NCBI RefSeq assembly: GCF_023217965.1
Contig: NZ_JALPSC010000001.1
Coordinates: 2,046,001-2,110,000, forward strand
From: Prevotella sp. E13-27
GTDB taxonomy: Bacteria; Bacteroidota; Bacteroidia; Bacteroidales; Bacteroidaceae
Reading direction: 5' to 3'
DNA length: 64,000 bases
The translations under genes and the position numbers were made by a program. A model generated the notes under the pieces. The model was not told the DNA's origin. It worked only from the letters and a program-made list of their open reading frames with translations, and did no database searches. Positions 6,934 through 15,688 of the stretch are shown here, in pieces. Position 1 is the stretch's first letter. The number at the start of each line of letters is the position of its first letter.

Positions 6934-8031
6934 ATGAGTACATTTAAGGATAAAGTTTTATTAATAACCGGTGGAACCGGTTCTTTCGGTAACGCAGTAC
7001 TTAACCGGTTCTTGAAGACAGACATTGGTGAGATTCGTATCTTCTCCCGCGACGAGAAGAAACAAGACGATATGCGCCATGATTTCCAGGCACGTATGCC
7101 GGAGGTGGCTAACAAGATTAAGTTCTATATTGGTGACGTGCGCAACAAGAGCACACTGAAGTATGCCATGAAGGGCGTAGATTACGTGTTCCATGCAGCA
7201 GCCCTGAAGCAGGTGCCCAGCTGTGAGTTCTTCCCCATGGAGGCCGTGAAGACCAACGTGATTGGTACAGACAATACCCTTGATGCCGCCATTGATGCAG
7301 GAGTAAAGTGTGTGATCTGCCTATCTACCGATAAGGCTGCTTATCCTATCAACGCGATGGGTATCACCAAGGCCATTGAGGAGAAGATTGCTGTGGCTAA
7401 GAGCCGCCTGAGTGGTGACACAAAGATCTGCTGCACACGTTATGGTAATGTGATGTGCAGCCGTGGTTCGGTTATTCCTTTGTGGATTGACCAGATTCGC
7501 AAAGGTAATCCCATCACTATTACCGAACCTTCTATGACGCGTTTCATTATGTCGCTGGAAGAGGCCGTTGACCTCGTGCTCTTCGCCTTCGAGAATGGTA
7601 AGAATGGTGACATCCTTGTTCAGAAAGCTCCAGCTTGCACAATTGAGACACAGGCAAAAGCTGTAGTGGAGCTCTTTAAGCACCAGTATGGTGAAGCCTT
7701 AAACTCCTTAAACTCTGAAACTCTTAAACCCTCAGGCTCGCCTGAGATTCGTGTGATTGGTATCCGTCATGGAGAGAAGATGTACGAGACATTGCTGACT
7801 AAGGAGGAGGCTGCCAAGGCTATTGATATGGGCAACTTCTATGCAGTACCTGCTGATAATCGCGACCTCAACTATGATAAGTATTTCAAGGAGGGGGATA
7901 CCAAGCGCGCACTAATAGATGAGTTTAACTCGAACAACACGAGAATTTTGAATCTGGAGGAAACGAAAGAGAAGATTGCTTCTTTGCAGTATATCCAGAA
8001 TGAACTCAATGGCATCCCTAATCTCGTATAA
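6934..8031 (+). CDS. capE: CapE-like UDP-GlcNAc 4,6-dehydratase/5-epimerase
   Basis: First enzyme of the UDP-L-FucNAc branch: removes water across C4-C6 of UDP-GlcNAc and inverts C5, using NADP. Seen are the nucleotide motif TGGTGSFGNAV, FHAAALKQVP, and STDKAAYPINAMGITKA, where the usual SDR Tyr-x3-Lys is Met-x3-Lys, a known trait of the CapE/FlaA1 group. Length 365 exceeds the usual ~340, again with an in-frame insertion of the CTCTTAAACTC repeat type (7698-7735, NSLNSETLKPS). Preceded by a 34-bp inserted repeat. Confidence 0.9.
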   Translation: MSTFKDKVLLITGGTGSFGNAVLNRFLKTDIGEIRIFSRDEKKQDDMRHDFQARMPEVANKIKFYIGDVRNKSTLKYAMKGVDYVFHAAALKQVPSCEFFPMEAVKTNVIGTDNTLDAAIDAGVKCVICLSTDKAAYPINAMGITKAIEEKIAVAKSRLSGDTKICCTRYGNVMCSRGSVIPLWIDQIRKGNPITITEPSMTRFIMSLEEAVDLVLFAFENGKNGDILVQKAPACTIETQAKAVVELFKHQYGEALNSLNSETLKPSGSPEIRVIGIRHGEKMYETLLTKEEAAKAIDMGNFYAVPADNRDLNYDKYFKEGDTKRALIDEFNSNNTRILNLEETKEKIASLQYIQNELNGIPNLV

Positions 8032-8033
8032 GT

Positions 8034-9272
8034 ATGTTCAATTTAGACAAGTTTATTGCTGACAGCGTGACGTTCCGTCCCGTCAGCATGTTTGCCCCAG
8101 ATATTGAGGCAAACAAGGAGAAACTGACGGCAGAGATAAAGGGTAAGAAAGTATGTGTGATTGGTGGTGCTGGCTCTATCGGTTCCAGCTTCATCAAGGC
8201 GGTGCTGCGCTTCGAACCTGCATCGGTGGTGGTGGTTGACCTGAACGAGAACGGGTTGGCAGAGCTGGTGCGCGATGTTCGCTCAACGAACGGGCTGTAT
8301 GTGCCCGATGAGTTCCGCTGCTACACGCTGAACTTTGCAGACCCTATCTTTGAGCGTATCTTCCGTGAGGAGAAGGGTTTTGACATTGTAGCGAACTTCA
8401 GTGCGCACAAGCATGTGCGCTCGGAGAAAGACCGCTACAGCGTGCAGGCGCTGATAGAGAACAACGACATCAAGGCGAAGAAGTTGATGGATCTGCTGAC
8501 GGTATATCCTCCGAAGCACTTCTTCTGTGTCTCTACGGATAAAGCTGCTAATCCTGTGAACATCATGGGCGCCTCGAAGCGCATCATGGAGGACTTGGTG
8601 ATGGCGTATAATAAATATTTTAAGGTGACGACGGCCCGCTTTGCGAATGTGGCATTCAGCAACGGTTCGCTGCCTGATGGTTGGATTCACCGCTTGCAGA
8701 AGAAACAGCCGCTGGCTGCACCAAGCGATGTGAAGCGTTACTTTGTAAGTCCTGAAGAATCTGGTCAGATTTGTATGCTGGCTTGCATCCTTGGCAATGG
8801 TGGTGAAGTGTTCTTCCCTAAACTGGGCGAAGACCAGATGCTCACGTTCTCTGAAATCTGTGATGGCTTCGTGAAAGCCAACGGCTTCGAGAAAGACCCC
8901 TGCACTTCTGATAAAGAAGCAATACTCAAAGCTTCTCAACTTGATTTAACTGACACTCAACTCTCAACTCTCAACTCTCAACTCCCGAAGTACCCAACGG
9001 TGTACTTCAAGAGTGATACCACGGGCGAGAAGGCTTACGAAGAGTTCTATGTGCCAGGAGAGAAGATTGATATGCAGAGATTCCAAGCTCTTGGTGTAGT
9101 TGAACAGACCACTCGCCATGAAATGGCTGAGGTGAACGGTTTCTTTGAGAAGCTGGAAGATATTTTTGCCAAGGATGACTTCACCAAGGCTCAGGTGGTA
9201 GAGGCGATTAAAGAGTTCATACCGAACTTTGAGCATGAGGAGAAAGGAAAGAATTTGGATCAAAAGATGTAA
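8034..9272 (+). CDS. NAD(P)-dependent nucleotide-sugar 4,6-dehydratase (Polysacc_synt_2 type)
   Basis: Likely converts a nucleotide-activated HexNAc to its 4-keto-6-deoxy form, for the aminotransferase encoded next. Features are an N-terminal ~35-residue lead (MFNLDKFIADSVTFRP), the Rossmann motif GGAGSIGSSF, FSAHKHVRSEKD, and STDKAANPVNIMGASKR with Met-x3-Lys as in CapE-type enzymes. An extended C-terminal domain carries TDTQLSTLNSQLPKYP, encoded by a CTCAACTCT repeat (8946-8986) that homologues would not be expected to have. A truncated copy of the first 50 codons sits at 42001-42153. The substrate is not determinable from sequence; GlcNAc-type or legionaminic-type routes are options. Confidence 0.85.
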   Translation: MFNLDKFIADSVTFRPVSMFAPDIEANKEKLTAEIKGKKVCVIGGAGSIGSSFIKAVLRFEPASVVVVDLNENGLAELVRDVRSTNGLYVPDEFRCYTLNFADPIFERIFREEKGFDIVANFSAHKHVRSEKDRYSVQALIENNDIKAKKLMDLLTVYPPKHFFCVSTDKAANPVNIMGASKRIMEDLVMAYNKYFKVTTARFANVAFSNGSLPDGWIHRLQKKQPLAAPSDVKRYFVSPEESGQICMLACILGNGGEVFFPKLGEDQMLTFSEICDGFVKANGFEKDPCTSDKEAILKASQLDLTDTQLSTLNSQLPKYPTVYFKSDTTGEKAYEEFYVPGEKIDMQRFQALGVVEQTTRHEMAEVNGFFEKLEDIFAKDDFTKAQVVEAIKEFIPNFEHEEKGKNLDQKM

Positions 9273-9292
9273 GAAATAAATTATTGAATATT

Positions 9293-10432
9293 ATGGCATA
9301 CAAAATTCCTCTTTTTAATCTGAACTTCGACGAGCGCGAGGCTCAGGCTGCGTATGATACTATTAAGTCGGGTTGGATCTCTACAGGCCCGAAGAATGCT
9401 GAGTTAGAGCAGATGTTTATTGATATGTGGAAGGTGAAGTATGCAGTGAGCATGTCGAACTGCACCGATGCCCTTCATGTATGCTGCATGGTTTGTGGCT
9501 TTGGCCCTGGCGATGAGGTGATTTGTCCTTCATTGACCTTTGCGGCATCTTGCAACTGCATTCGCTATGTGGGTGCAACACCGGTCTTTGCAGATATTGT
9601 TGGTCCTGACCATATCAATATTGATCCTGCTGACATTGAGCGTAAGATTACTCCCAAGACTAAGGGTATTGTAGTGGTTCACATGGCTGGCTTCCCTGCA
9701 AAGATGGACGAAATTATGGCTATTGCCAAGAAGCATAACCTGAAAGTGGTTGAAGATGCTTGCCACGGTCCTCTTTCAGAGTACAAAGGTCATAAGTTGG
9801 GTACCATTGGTGACTGTGCTGCATTCAGCTTTTTCTCAAATAAGAACATCTCTACAGGTGAGGGCGGTATGTTCATCACCAACAATGAGGAGATGGAGAA
9901 GAAAGCCCGTCTTATCCGCTCTCACGGTATGAGTACCATGAGTTATCAGCGTGCCAGCGGTCATGCTACCGAGTATGACATCACCTGCCTTGGCTACAAC
10001 TTCCGTATGGACGACATTCGTGCTGCCATCGCCATTGAGCAGCTGAAGAAACTTCCTGGCGATTTGGAAACTCGTTTGAAGGTACGCAAGCAGTATGTTG
10101 ACCGCCTTAGCAAGATTGAAGGTGTTGTCGTACCTTTTGCAGACAATACTGAGTTTGTGAGCAACTATATCTTGCCAACAGTTTTGTTAAACTCAACAAA
10201 AGAACGTCGCAACAAGATTCGCGAGTATATTCACGAAGCAGGGGTTCAGACTTCTGTTCATTATCCTGCAGCACATCGGTTCTCTACATACAAAGAACTT
10301 GGTGCTGTATTGCCACAGACAGAGTATGTGACAGATAATGAGATTACTCTCCCGATGTATGCAGCATTGACAGAGGAGCAGGTCGATTTTATCTGCGATA
10401 CTTTTGAGCGTGCGCTCAAAGAGGTTAAATAA
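9293..10432 (+). CDS. DegT/DnrJ/EryC1/StrS-family sugar aminotransferase
   Basis: PLP enzyme that transfers an amino group to the 4-keto sugar made by the upstream dehydratase. Motifs: SGWISTGPKNAELE at the N-terminus, SNCTDALH, VVEDACHGPL, the PLP lysine in FFSNKNISTGEGG, and the C-terminal YILPTVLL segment. 379 residues, normal for LegC/PseC-like enzymes. The frame runs upstream to a TTG at 9284; the ATG at 9293 is the better start. Together with 8034 it would give a UDP- or GDP-4-amino-4,6-dideoxy sugar. Confidence 0.9.
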   Translation: MAYKIPLFNLNFDEREAQAAYDTIKSGWISTGPKNAELEQMFIDMWKVKYAVSMSNCTDALHVCCMVCGFGPGDEVICPSLTFAASCNCIRYVGATPVFADIVGPDHINIDPADIERKITPKTKGIVVVHMAGFPAKMDEIMAIAKKHNLKVVEDACHGPLSEYKGHKLGTIGDCAAFSFFSNKNISTGEGGMFITNNEEMEKKARLIRSHGMSTMSYQRASGHATEYDITCLGYNFRMDDIRAAIAIEQLKKLPGDLETRLKVRKQYVDRLSKIEGVVVPFADNTEFVSNYILPTVLLNSTKERRNKIREYIHEAGVQTSVHYPAAHRFSTYKELGAVLPQTEYVTDNEITLPMYAALTEEQVDFICDTFERALKEVK

Positions 10433-10485
10433 AGGTCGCTTCGCTCAAAATCATTCTAAAATCAAGTAGAAAATCATTCAAACTG
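10433..10485. repeat. Left arm of an inverted repeat around a GxxExxY gene
   Basis: AGGTCGCTTCGCTCAAAATC, then CTAAAATCAAGTAGAAAATCATTCAA. It is an imperfect reverse complement of 10957-11010 (ends GGTCG, TTCG-CTCAAAATC and AAAATCATTCAA are shared). The arms enclose only the GxxExxY gene. Confidence 0.7.
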
Positions 10486-10486
10486 C

Positions 10487-10909
10487 ATGAACCTCATAGA
10501 AGAGCATAATAAAAAATATCAGTTCTTCAGTGATATTACAGGTGTGGCGATGAAAGTACACAGTAAGTATCGTGCAGGTTTGTTGGAATCAGCATACGAA
10601 GCAGCCTTCAAATACCTTTTGGAACAGCAAGGTTACAAGGTAGAAAGACAGGTTGAACTGCCTATCTACTGGGAAGATGTAAAACTTGACCAGAAATACA
10701 GAATGGATCTCGTGGTCAATGACAACATCATCCTAGAGCTGAAAGCTGTCAACTTTGTGGATAAGGAACATCGAAGACAGCTTTTCAACTACTTGAACCT
10801 TACTCACATGACTTATGGTATGCTGATAAACTTTGGTCCGAAAGGACTTTTCTCTGAGTGGTATGAGCGGTATTCAGACGGTGAGATAGAGAAGATTAAA
10901 CTGTTCTAA
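10487..10909 (+). CDS. GxxExxY protein (PD-(D/E)XK-like fold)
   Basis: 140 residues. The defining motif GLLESAYE is at residues 31-38, and a nuclease-like D74...E84-L-K86 (YRMDLVV / ILELKAV) fits a PD-(D/E)XK core. Proteins of this family are common in Bacteroidetes and many environmental genomes, and their function is not established. Here it interrupts a sugar-biosynthesis operon, on the same strand, and is bordered by an imperfect inverted repeat of about 50 bp, so it behaves like a small inserted unit. Confidence 0.85.
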   Translation: MNLIEEHNKKYQFFSDITGVAMKVHSKYRAGLLESAYEAAFKYLLEQQGYKVERQVELPIYWEDVKLDQKYRMDLVVNDNIILELKAVNFVDKEHRRQLFNYLNLTHMTYGMLINFGPKGLFSEWYERYSDGEIEKIKLF

Positions 10910-10956
10910 CGGTTGCGATGCTCAAAATCTTAGAAAAATTGACTCAAAAATAATTG

Positions 10957-11010
10957 AATGATTTTAAAATTGATTTTCTTGAGATTTTGAGGAACGAAGT
11001 GACGACCAGA
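10957..11010. repeat. Right arm of the inverted repeat around the GxxExxY gene
   Basis: TTGAATGATTTTAAAATTGA followed by TTTTGAGGAACGAAGTGACGACC, the imperfect reverse complement of 10433-10485. An additional half copy (GCGATGCTCAAAATCTTAG) occurs just after the gene at 10914-10932 in direct orientation relative to the left arm. Confidence 0.7.
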
Positions 11011-11021
11011 AAGAATATACA

Positions 11022-12209
11022 ATGGAAGAAAAAAAGAAAGTATTAATATTTGGTGTAGGCGAGCTACAACGCTCAATCATTGACCGAGCCAAGAAGATGG
11101 GACTCTATACCGTGGGCATAGATCCTTGTGCAGATGCAACCTGCAAGGATTGTGTTGATGCTTTTGAGGTGGTGCCAGGTCAGGACTATGAGGCACATTG
11201 TGCTGTTGTGGAGAAGTATGGTATTGATGCCATTGTAACAGCGGCAACAGATAAACCTCTGGTCATGATGGCTCGCATTGCTGAGAAGTATGGATTCCCA
11301 TTCTATTCTGTTGAAACTGCTCAATGGAGTACCGACAAGTTTCAGATGAAGGAACGTTTCATGGATGGCGGTGTTCCATGTGCTAAAGGACGTTTGGTGA
11401 AGTCTGTGAGTGAGGTTGAGGATTTTGAGTTCCCTGTCATTATCAAGCCAAGAGATAATTCTGGTAGTCGCGGCGTTAAACTCTGTCGCAGCAAAGAAGA
11501 ACTAGAGGCATCCATGAGCGAAGCCCTTGAGGTATCTAAGTTGGATACGGTGCTTGTTGAGGAATTCATCGAAGGTCCCGAGTACAGCATTGAGGGACTT
11601 CATCACGACGGAAAGTCAGAGGTTATCCAATTCACGGAGAAGAAAACGACAGAGTTCCCTTACAATGTGGAGTTAGGCCATATCCAGCCTGCTAACATTT
11701 CTGATGAGAATAAGCAGAAGATTCGTGAGATAATAGCAAAGATCGGCAAAGCACTGAACTTCGAGAACTGCCCTTCACATACTGAGTTGAAGATAAACGA
11801 GCGTGGAATCTTTGTCATTGAAACAAGCCCCCGTTTAGGCGGTGACTATATCACATCTACATTGACTCCGCTCTCAACTGGAGTTAATCTTGAAGATGAA
11901 CTGCTGAAAATTGCCTTGGATGGAACCATCAATCCTCAGCCGGAAGCCGTGCAGTATTCTGGCGTTCGCTTCTTTGATTTTGACGAAGGTAGCGTTATCA
12001 AGCACGTGCCTGACGAGAATTTTGTTAAGGCATGGCCGCATGTTGTGGACTTCTCGTTCAATCTTGCAGAGGGAGAAAAGGTGAATCGCATTACCTCCAG
12101 TTTGAATCGATACGGACATTTGACGCTGATTGCAGGTAACAGAGAGTCCATCGAAGATGCCTTTGAAAAATATGAGAAAGCAATAAAAGAACAAACATTT
12201 CAGAACTGA
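11022..12209 (+). CDS. ATP-grasp ligase 1 (carboxylate-amine ligase type)
   Basis: ATP-grasp enzymes activate a carboxylate as acyl-phosphate and join it to an amine. An N-terminal PreATP-grasp Rossmann-like part (VLIFGVGELQRSIIDRAKKM) is followed by the grasp core: FPVIIKPRDNSGSRGV (ATP loop), VLVEEFIEGPEYSIEG and a C-terminal Mg site VIETSPRLGGDYI. 395 residues, close to LpxK-unrelated BtrJ/PurK-like ligases. In a capsule locus the likely job is to attach an amino acid or carboxylic acid to an amino sugar. The exact substrate cannot be read. Ten bases separate it from the next ATP-grasp gene. Confidence 0.85.
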   Translation: MEEKKKVLIFGVGELQRSIIDRAKKMGLYTVGIDPCADATCKDCVDAFEVVPGQDYEAHCAVVEKYGIDAIVTAATDKPLVMMARIAEKYGFPFYSVETAQWSTDKFQMKERFMDGGVPCAKGRLVKSVSEVEDFEFPVIIKPRDNSGSRGVKLCRSKEELEASMSEALEVSKLDTVLVEEFIEGPEYSIEGLHHDGKSEVIQFTEKKTTEFPYNVELGHIQPANISDENKQKIREIIAKIGKALNFENCPSHTELKINERGIFVIETSPRLGGDYITSTLTPLSTGVNLEDELLKIALDGTINPQPEAVQYSGVRFFDFDEGSVIKHVPDENFVKAWPHVVDFSFNLAEGEKVNRITSSLNRYGHLTLIAGNRESIEDAFEKYEKAIKEQTFQN

Positions 12210-12219
12210 AAGGAATCAC

Positions 12220-13498
12220 ATGAAGAAGTTACTCATCCTTAATTCCAACATTTCAAGCAAAGAGATTATTGAATATGCCAAATCTCAGGGCGTATATACA
12301 ATTGTTGCTGACCGTAAAGATATCAATGACTTCTCCGCCAAGCGCTATTCAGACGAGGCATGGAAGATAGATCTGCTAGATATGGATGCTCTTGAAAAGA
12401 AATGTCGTGAAGCATCTATTGATGGCATAATCTGCGGTGTGTCAGAATTTACATTGGATATTCTTTCTGAATTATGCCAACGTCTTAAAAAGCCATGTTA
12501 TTTTACACCTGAAGCCATGCACTATTCCCGTGACAAGGCAGACTTTAAAAAGGCATGGAGAAAAATGGGCGTACCTTTGGCTGATGATTATTTCATCTCT
12601 CCCGAATTGAAGGATGAAGAACTTGAAAACATTAAGTACCCTGTTGTTGTTAAGCCTGTAGATTGTTGTGCCAACACCGGCATCTCTTTCTGTTATAATA
12701 AAGAAGAACTTAAAAAGGGATACAAGTATGCACTTTCGGTATCGAATAGCACCAAGATTGTTGTTGAGAGGATGCTCAAAGGTAAAGAGTGGTATGCTTT
12801 CTATGCTATGGCTGGTGGTGAGTGTACACTATTGGCTCTTAATGCCATGTATTCCCAACCTGGATATCCTACCAACTGCTATGTTATTACTACTACGGTT
12901 TCGAACAATGTGGATCGTTTTATAAAAGAGGCTAATCCTTCTATTATGGAAGCCCTGAAGAGCATTGGTTGCAGAGAAGGTATTGCGTGGGTGCAGTTGA
13001 TGCTTGATGAAGACAATCATTTCTATGTGCTTGAGATGGGATATAGGGGTGATTCAGAAATGTTGTTCCTGCCATACAAAGAACTGCTTGGCTTCGATTC
13101 AGTAAAACTTTGGGTTGACTATGCACTTGGCATTCAGAGTGATCCCAAAATCTTGCCCCCCCCCACAAGCTCACGCCTTTACCAAGACAGCAACCAGCTA
13201 CATGCTATGGGCTACGCAAGATGCTGTTATCAAGAAAATAGTCGGTATGGATGAGATAGCTTCTATGAAGAATGTCTATATAGGCCAATGGAAAGGCGTA
13301 GGCGATGAAGTCCATCAACACACCAGTATGGCAACCATCTGTTTCTCTAACGAAAACATTGAGGAAACGTGCGAAATGATAGAGAAAATCAATAGAACAG
13401 TCAAGTTCCTCAATGAAAATGGCGAAGATATAATCATTAAATATACTGAGTTTGATTATTTGAAGCAAATGTATCAAAACGGTATAGAAGGGAGATAA
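12220..13498 (+). CDS. ATP-grasp ligase 2, phase-variable, out of frame here (C9)
   Basis: The first frame (12220-13254) encodes ATP-grasp features: N-terminal KLLILNSNISSKEIIEYAKS, YPVVVKPVDCCANTGIS, ERMLKGKEWYAFY and LEMGYRGDSEM. After a run of nine C (13156-13164) it goes into an alien tail ending at 13254. The natural continuation (AHAFTKTATSYMLWATQDAV ... to 13498) lies one frame over. Removing one C (C8), or adding two, joins them into a 425-residue protein. It is therefore either a slipped-strand OFF state or a sequencing error; the matching C9 tract in a second decoration gene supports the former. Confidence 0.85.
13156..13164 (+). repeat. Poly-C tract (C9) in ATP-grasp gene
   Basis: Nine C residues read as Pro codons near the 3' part of the gene. 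C9 gives early termination at 13254; C8 restores the long frame to 13498. Confidence 0.95.
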
Positions 13499-13500
13499 CG

Positions 13501-14991
13501 ATGATAAATTGGTACAAAGCGAATAGCGTCTTTTTCTGGACGCTGGTCATTGCAATTTGCGTGATAGTATTTGGCGCTGTATATAGCAGTACGCTTGGTG
13601 ACATTGCCGGAAAATTTATGAGTTGGGTGAGCCATTATTTCGGATGGCTCTACATCCTTTCCATTGTGGCCTTCATTGGATTCTGTGTATGGATTGCAAT
13701 GAGTAAATATGGTAAGATTAAGCTCGGTAAAAACGATGATAAGCCGGAGTTCAGTACCTTTAGCTGGTATGCCATGCTTTTCTGTGGCAGCACTGGCATT
13801 GGGCTAGTGTTCTGGAGTATTGCTGAGCCGCTTTCTCATTATGCTGCTCCACCTGTAGGCATAGAGCCTGGAACGATGGACGCAATAGATTTCTCTATCC
13901 GTACCTGCTATCTGCACTGGGGTATCACTCAGTGGGTTTGCTTTGCTGTGGTTGGATTGGGTATAGCATATTTTCAGTTCCGCAAAGGAAAGAATGCTCA
14001 ACTGAGTAATCTGCTAACTCCTCTTGTTGGTGAAAAGAGAACCAACGGCTGGTTTGGAAGGTTCATTGACGGATTCTCTGTAGTTGTATCATTTGCTGGT
14101 GTTGCTACTTCACTAGGACTTGGCGTTAGCCAGATTTGTGGTGGTTTGGAGCATTTGTTTGGAATTCCCAAGACACAAGAGACAATACTCTGGATTATTA
14201 TCTTTATCACTCTTGTGTTTATCATCAGTGCCATCACTGGTGTTTACAAAGGCATCAAGATTCTGTCCAATTTCAACACCTATTTAGCTTTAGCGCTTTT
14301 GGCTGTAGCATTTATAGTAGGTCCAAAAGTTACCATTCTGAATAACTTGACAAATAGTGTTGGTCAGCACATTCAGTATTTCTTCAAAGATCTGTTTATG
14401 ACCAATGCCTTTGGTGATAATGAGTGGGTAATGAACTGGCGCGTTTTCTACTATGCCTGGTTTGTGGCATGGGTACCGTTTGTTGGTATGTTTGTGGCCA
14501 GAATCTCCAAAGGGCGCACCATCCGTGAGTTTATAATGGGTGTGGTGCTGGTCCCTTCATTATTTACTATCTTATGGTTATCGGTGTTCAGCGCCATAGC
14601 GCTCAGTACTGTGCAGGGATGGAGTTTGGAAAACGTACAACAGTTGATTGCTTCGCCTGAGACAGCAGTATTCATTGTGTTCCAGAACTATCCACTGAGC
14701 AAAATCATTTCTATGATGATAGTCGTGCTGCTTGGCGTGTTCTTTATTACTTCTGCAGATAGCGCAACCTATTCTCTTAGTGTAATGACATCTAACGGAA
14801 GTATTACACCGCCTACCTATAAAAAGGTTATTTGGGGTATAGTTGTAGCCGCCATTGCATATATTTTGCTCTCTGCCGGTAGTTTGAAACCGTTGCAGAC
14901 CATTTCAATTGCTGCCACACTGCCGTTCTTGATAATTATGATAGCTATGATGCCTGCATTGGTGAAAGAGTTGAAAAAAGATAAAGAGTAA
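13501..14991 (+). CDS. BCCT-family (betaine/choline/carnitine) transporter
   Basis: Inner-membrane secondary transporter with about 12 membrane segments, 496 residues, standard size. The family signature lies in the middle (WRVFYYAWFVAWVPFVGMFV), with the aromatic residues that bind quaternary ammonium groups; the N-terminal FCGSTGIGLVFWSIAEPL and the FFITSADSATYSLSVM helix are also typical. It starts 3 bp after the phase-variable ATP-grasp gene and precedes an outer-membrane barrel and a nucleotidyltransferase. Location inside a capsule locus suggests uptake of choline, betaine or a similar compound used as a decoration, as LicB does for phosphocholine. That role is inferred. Confidence 0.9.
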   Translation: MINWYKANSVFFWTLVIAICVIVFGAVYSSTLGDIAGKFMSWVSHYFGWLYILSIVAFIGFCVWIAMSKYGKIKLGKNDDKPEFSTFSWYAMLFCGSTGIGLVFWSIAEPLSHYAAPPVGIEPGTMDAIDFSIRTCYLHWGITQWVCFAVVGLGIAYFQFRKGKNAQLSNLLTPLVGEKRTNGWFGRFIDGFSVVVSFAGVATSLGLGVSQICGGLEHLFGIPKTQETILWIIIFITLVFIISAITGVYKGIKILSNFNTYLALALLAVAFIVGPKVTILNNLTNSVGQHIQYFFKDLFMTNAFGDNEWVMNWRVFYYAWFVAWVPFVGMFVARISKGRTIREFIMGVVLVPSLFTILWLSVFSAIALSTVQGWSLENVQQLIASPETAVFIVFQNYPLSKIISMMIVVLLGVFFITSADSATYSLSVMTSNGSITPPTYKKVIWGIVVAAIAYILLSAGSLKPLQTISIAATLPFLIIMIAMMPALVKELKKDKE

Positions 14992-15023
14992 CAATTGTTT
15001 TCTTAATACATCCTTGAAACAAA

Positions 15024-15674
15024 ATGAAAAGAATTCTTTTGTCATTGGTGATAGTTGTTTCATCATTAGAGGCATTTGCACAGGTTCCTTATTTTGCAGG
15101 AACCGTGGGTGATGGAAAATTGTATGGATATACCTCTCTGAAGGTGCGTCCGGGTATAAATGCACAGGAAACCTATACTTGTTTTCAGTATGGAATAGGC
15201 GATCATTTTGCCGCAGGTACTGATATCTATACAGGAGTCAATTCTGCTTATTGGGGATTTCTGGTACGCTATGGTTTAAAGATTAACCCTTGGTTTGGTA
15301 TAGGAGCACAAGTGACACCATCCTTTGATTTGAAAAACAGCTTTAAATATAGCTATACCACGGGAGCAATTTATATGAATGGCCAGATTACCAAGGATGG
15401 AAAGTTGTTCTGGTGTTCAAATACTTGGTTTGGCCTTAACAAGGATGCTGACAATACCTATACTAACTGGGAGTATTTGGGATATACTTTCAAGGTAGGA
15501 AAGAATAGTATAACGCCGATGATTGGAGCCATTCACTCTTGGAAGTTTGACCAAGATGTTGATTTGGCTGTTGGCGCATATTATAGTATTGGAAAGTTTA
15601 ATATTTATCTGTGGGGGAATGACTTCTTTAAGAAAAATCCCCGTATGGTACTGGGTGTTGATTTCGCATTATAA
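15024..15674 (+). CDS. Small outer-membrane beta-barrel protein
   Basis: 216 residues with a signal peptide (MKRILLSLVIVVSSLEAFAQ, cleavage after AFA). The mature part is made of alternating, aromatic-rich strands (YWGFLVRYGLKINPWFGIG, NIYLWGNDFF) and ends in an aromatic/hydrophobic residue pattern (MVLGVDFAL) typical of outer-membrane barrels. It may be an 8- to 10-strand barrel that lets the BCCT substrate through, or anchors product. No named family is assigned. Confidence 0.75.
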   Translation: MKRILLSLVIVVSSLEAFAQVPYFAGTVGDGKLYGYTSLKVRPGINAQETYTCFQYGIGDHFAAGTDIYTGVNSAYWGFLVRYGLKINPWFGIGAQVTPSFDLKNSFKYSYTTGAIYMNGQITKDGKLFWCSNTWFGLNKDADNTYTNWEYLGYTFKVGKNSITPMIGAIHSWKFDQDVDLAVGAYYSIGKFNIYLWGNDFFKKNPRMVLGVDFAL

Positions 15675-15688
15675 GTTGTATTTGTCAT

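Noticed and set aside
8283..8939. 218-codon minus-strand frame
   Set aside because: Shadow of the dehydratase gene; no domain, and neighbours run on the plus strand.
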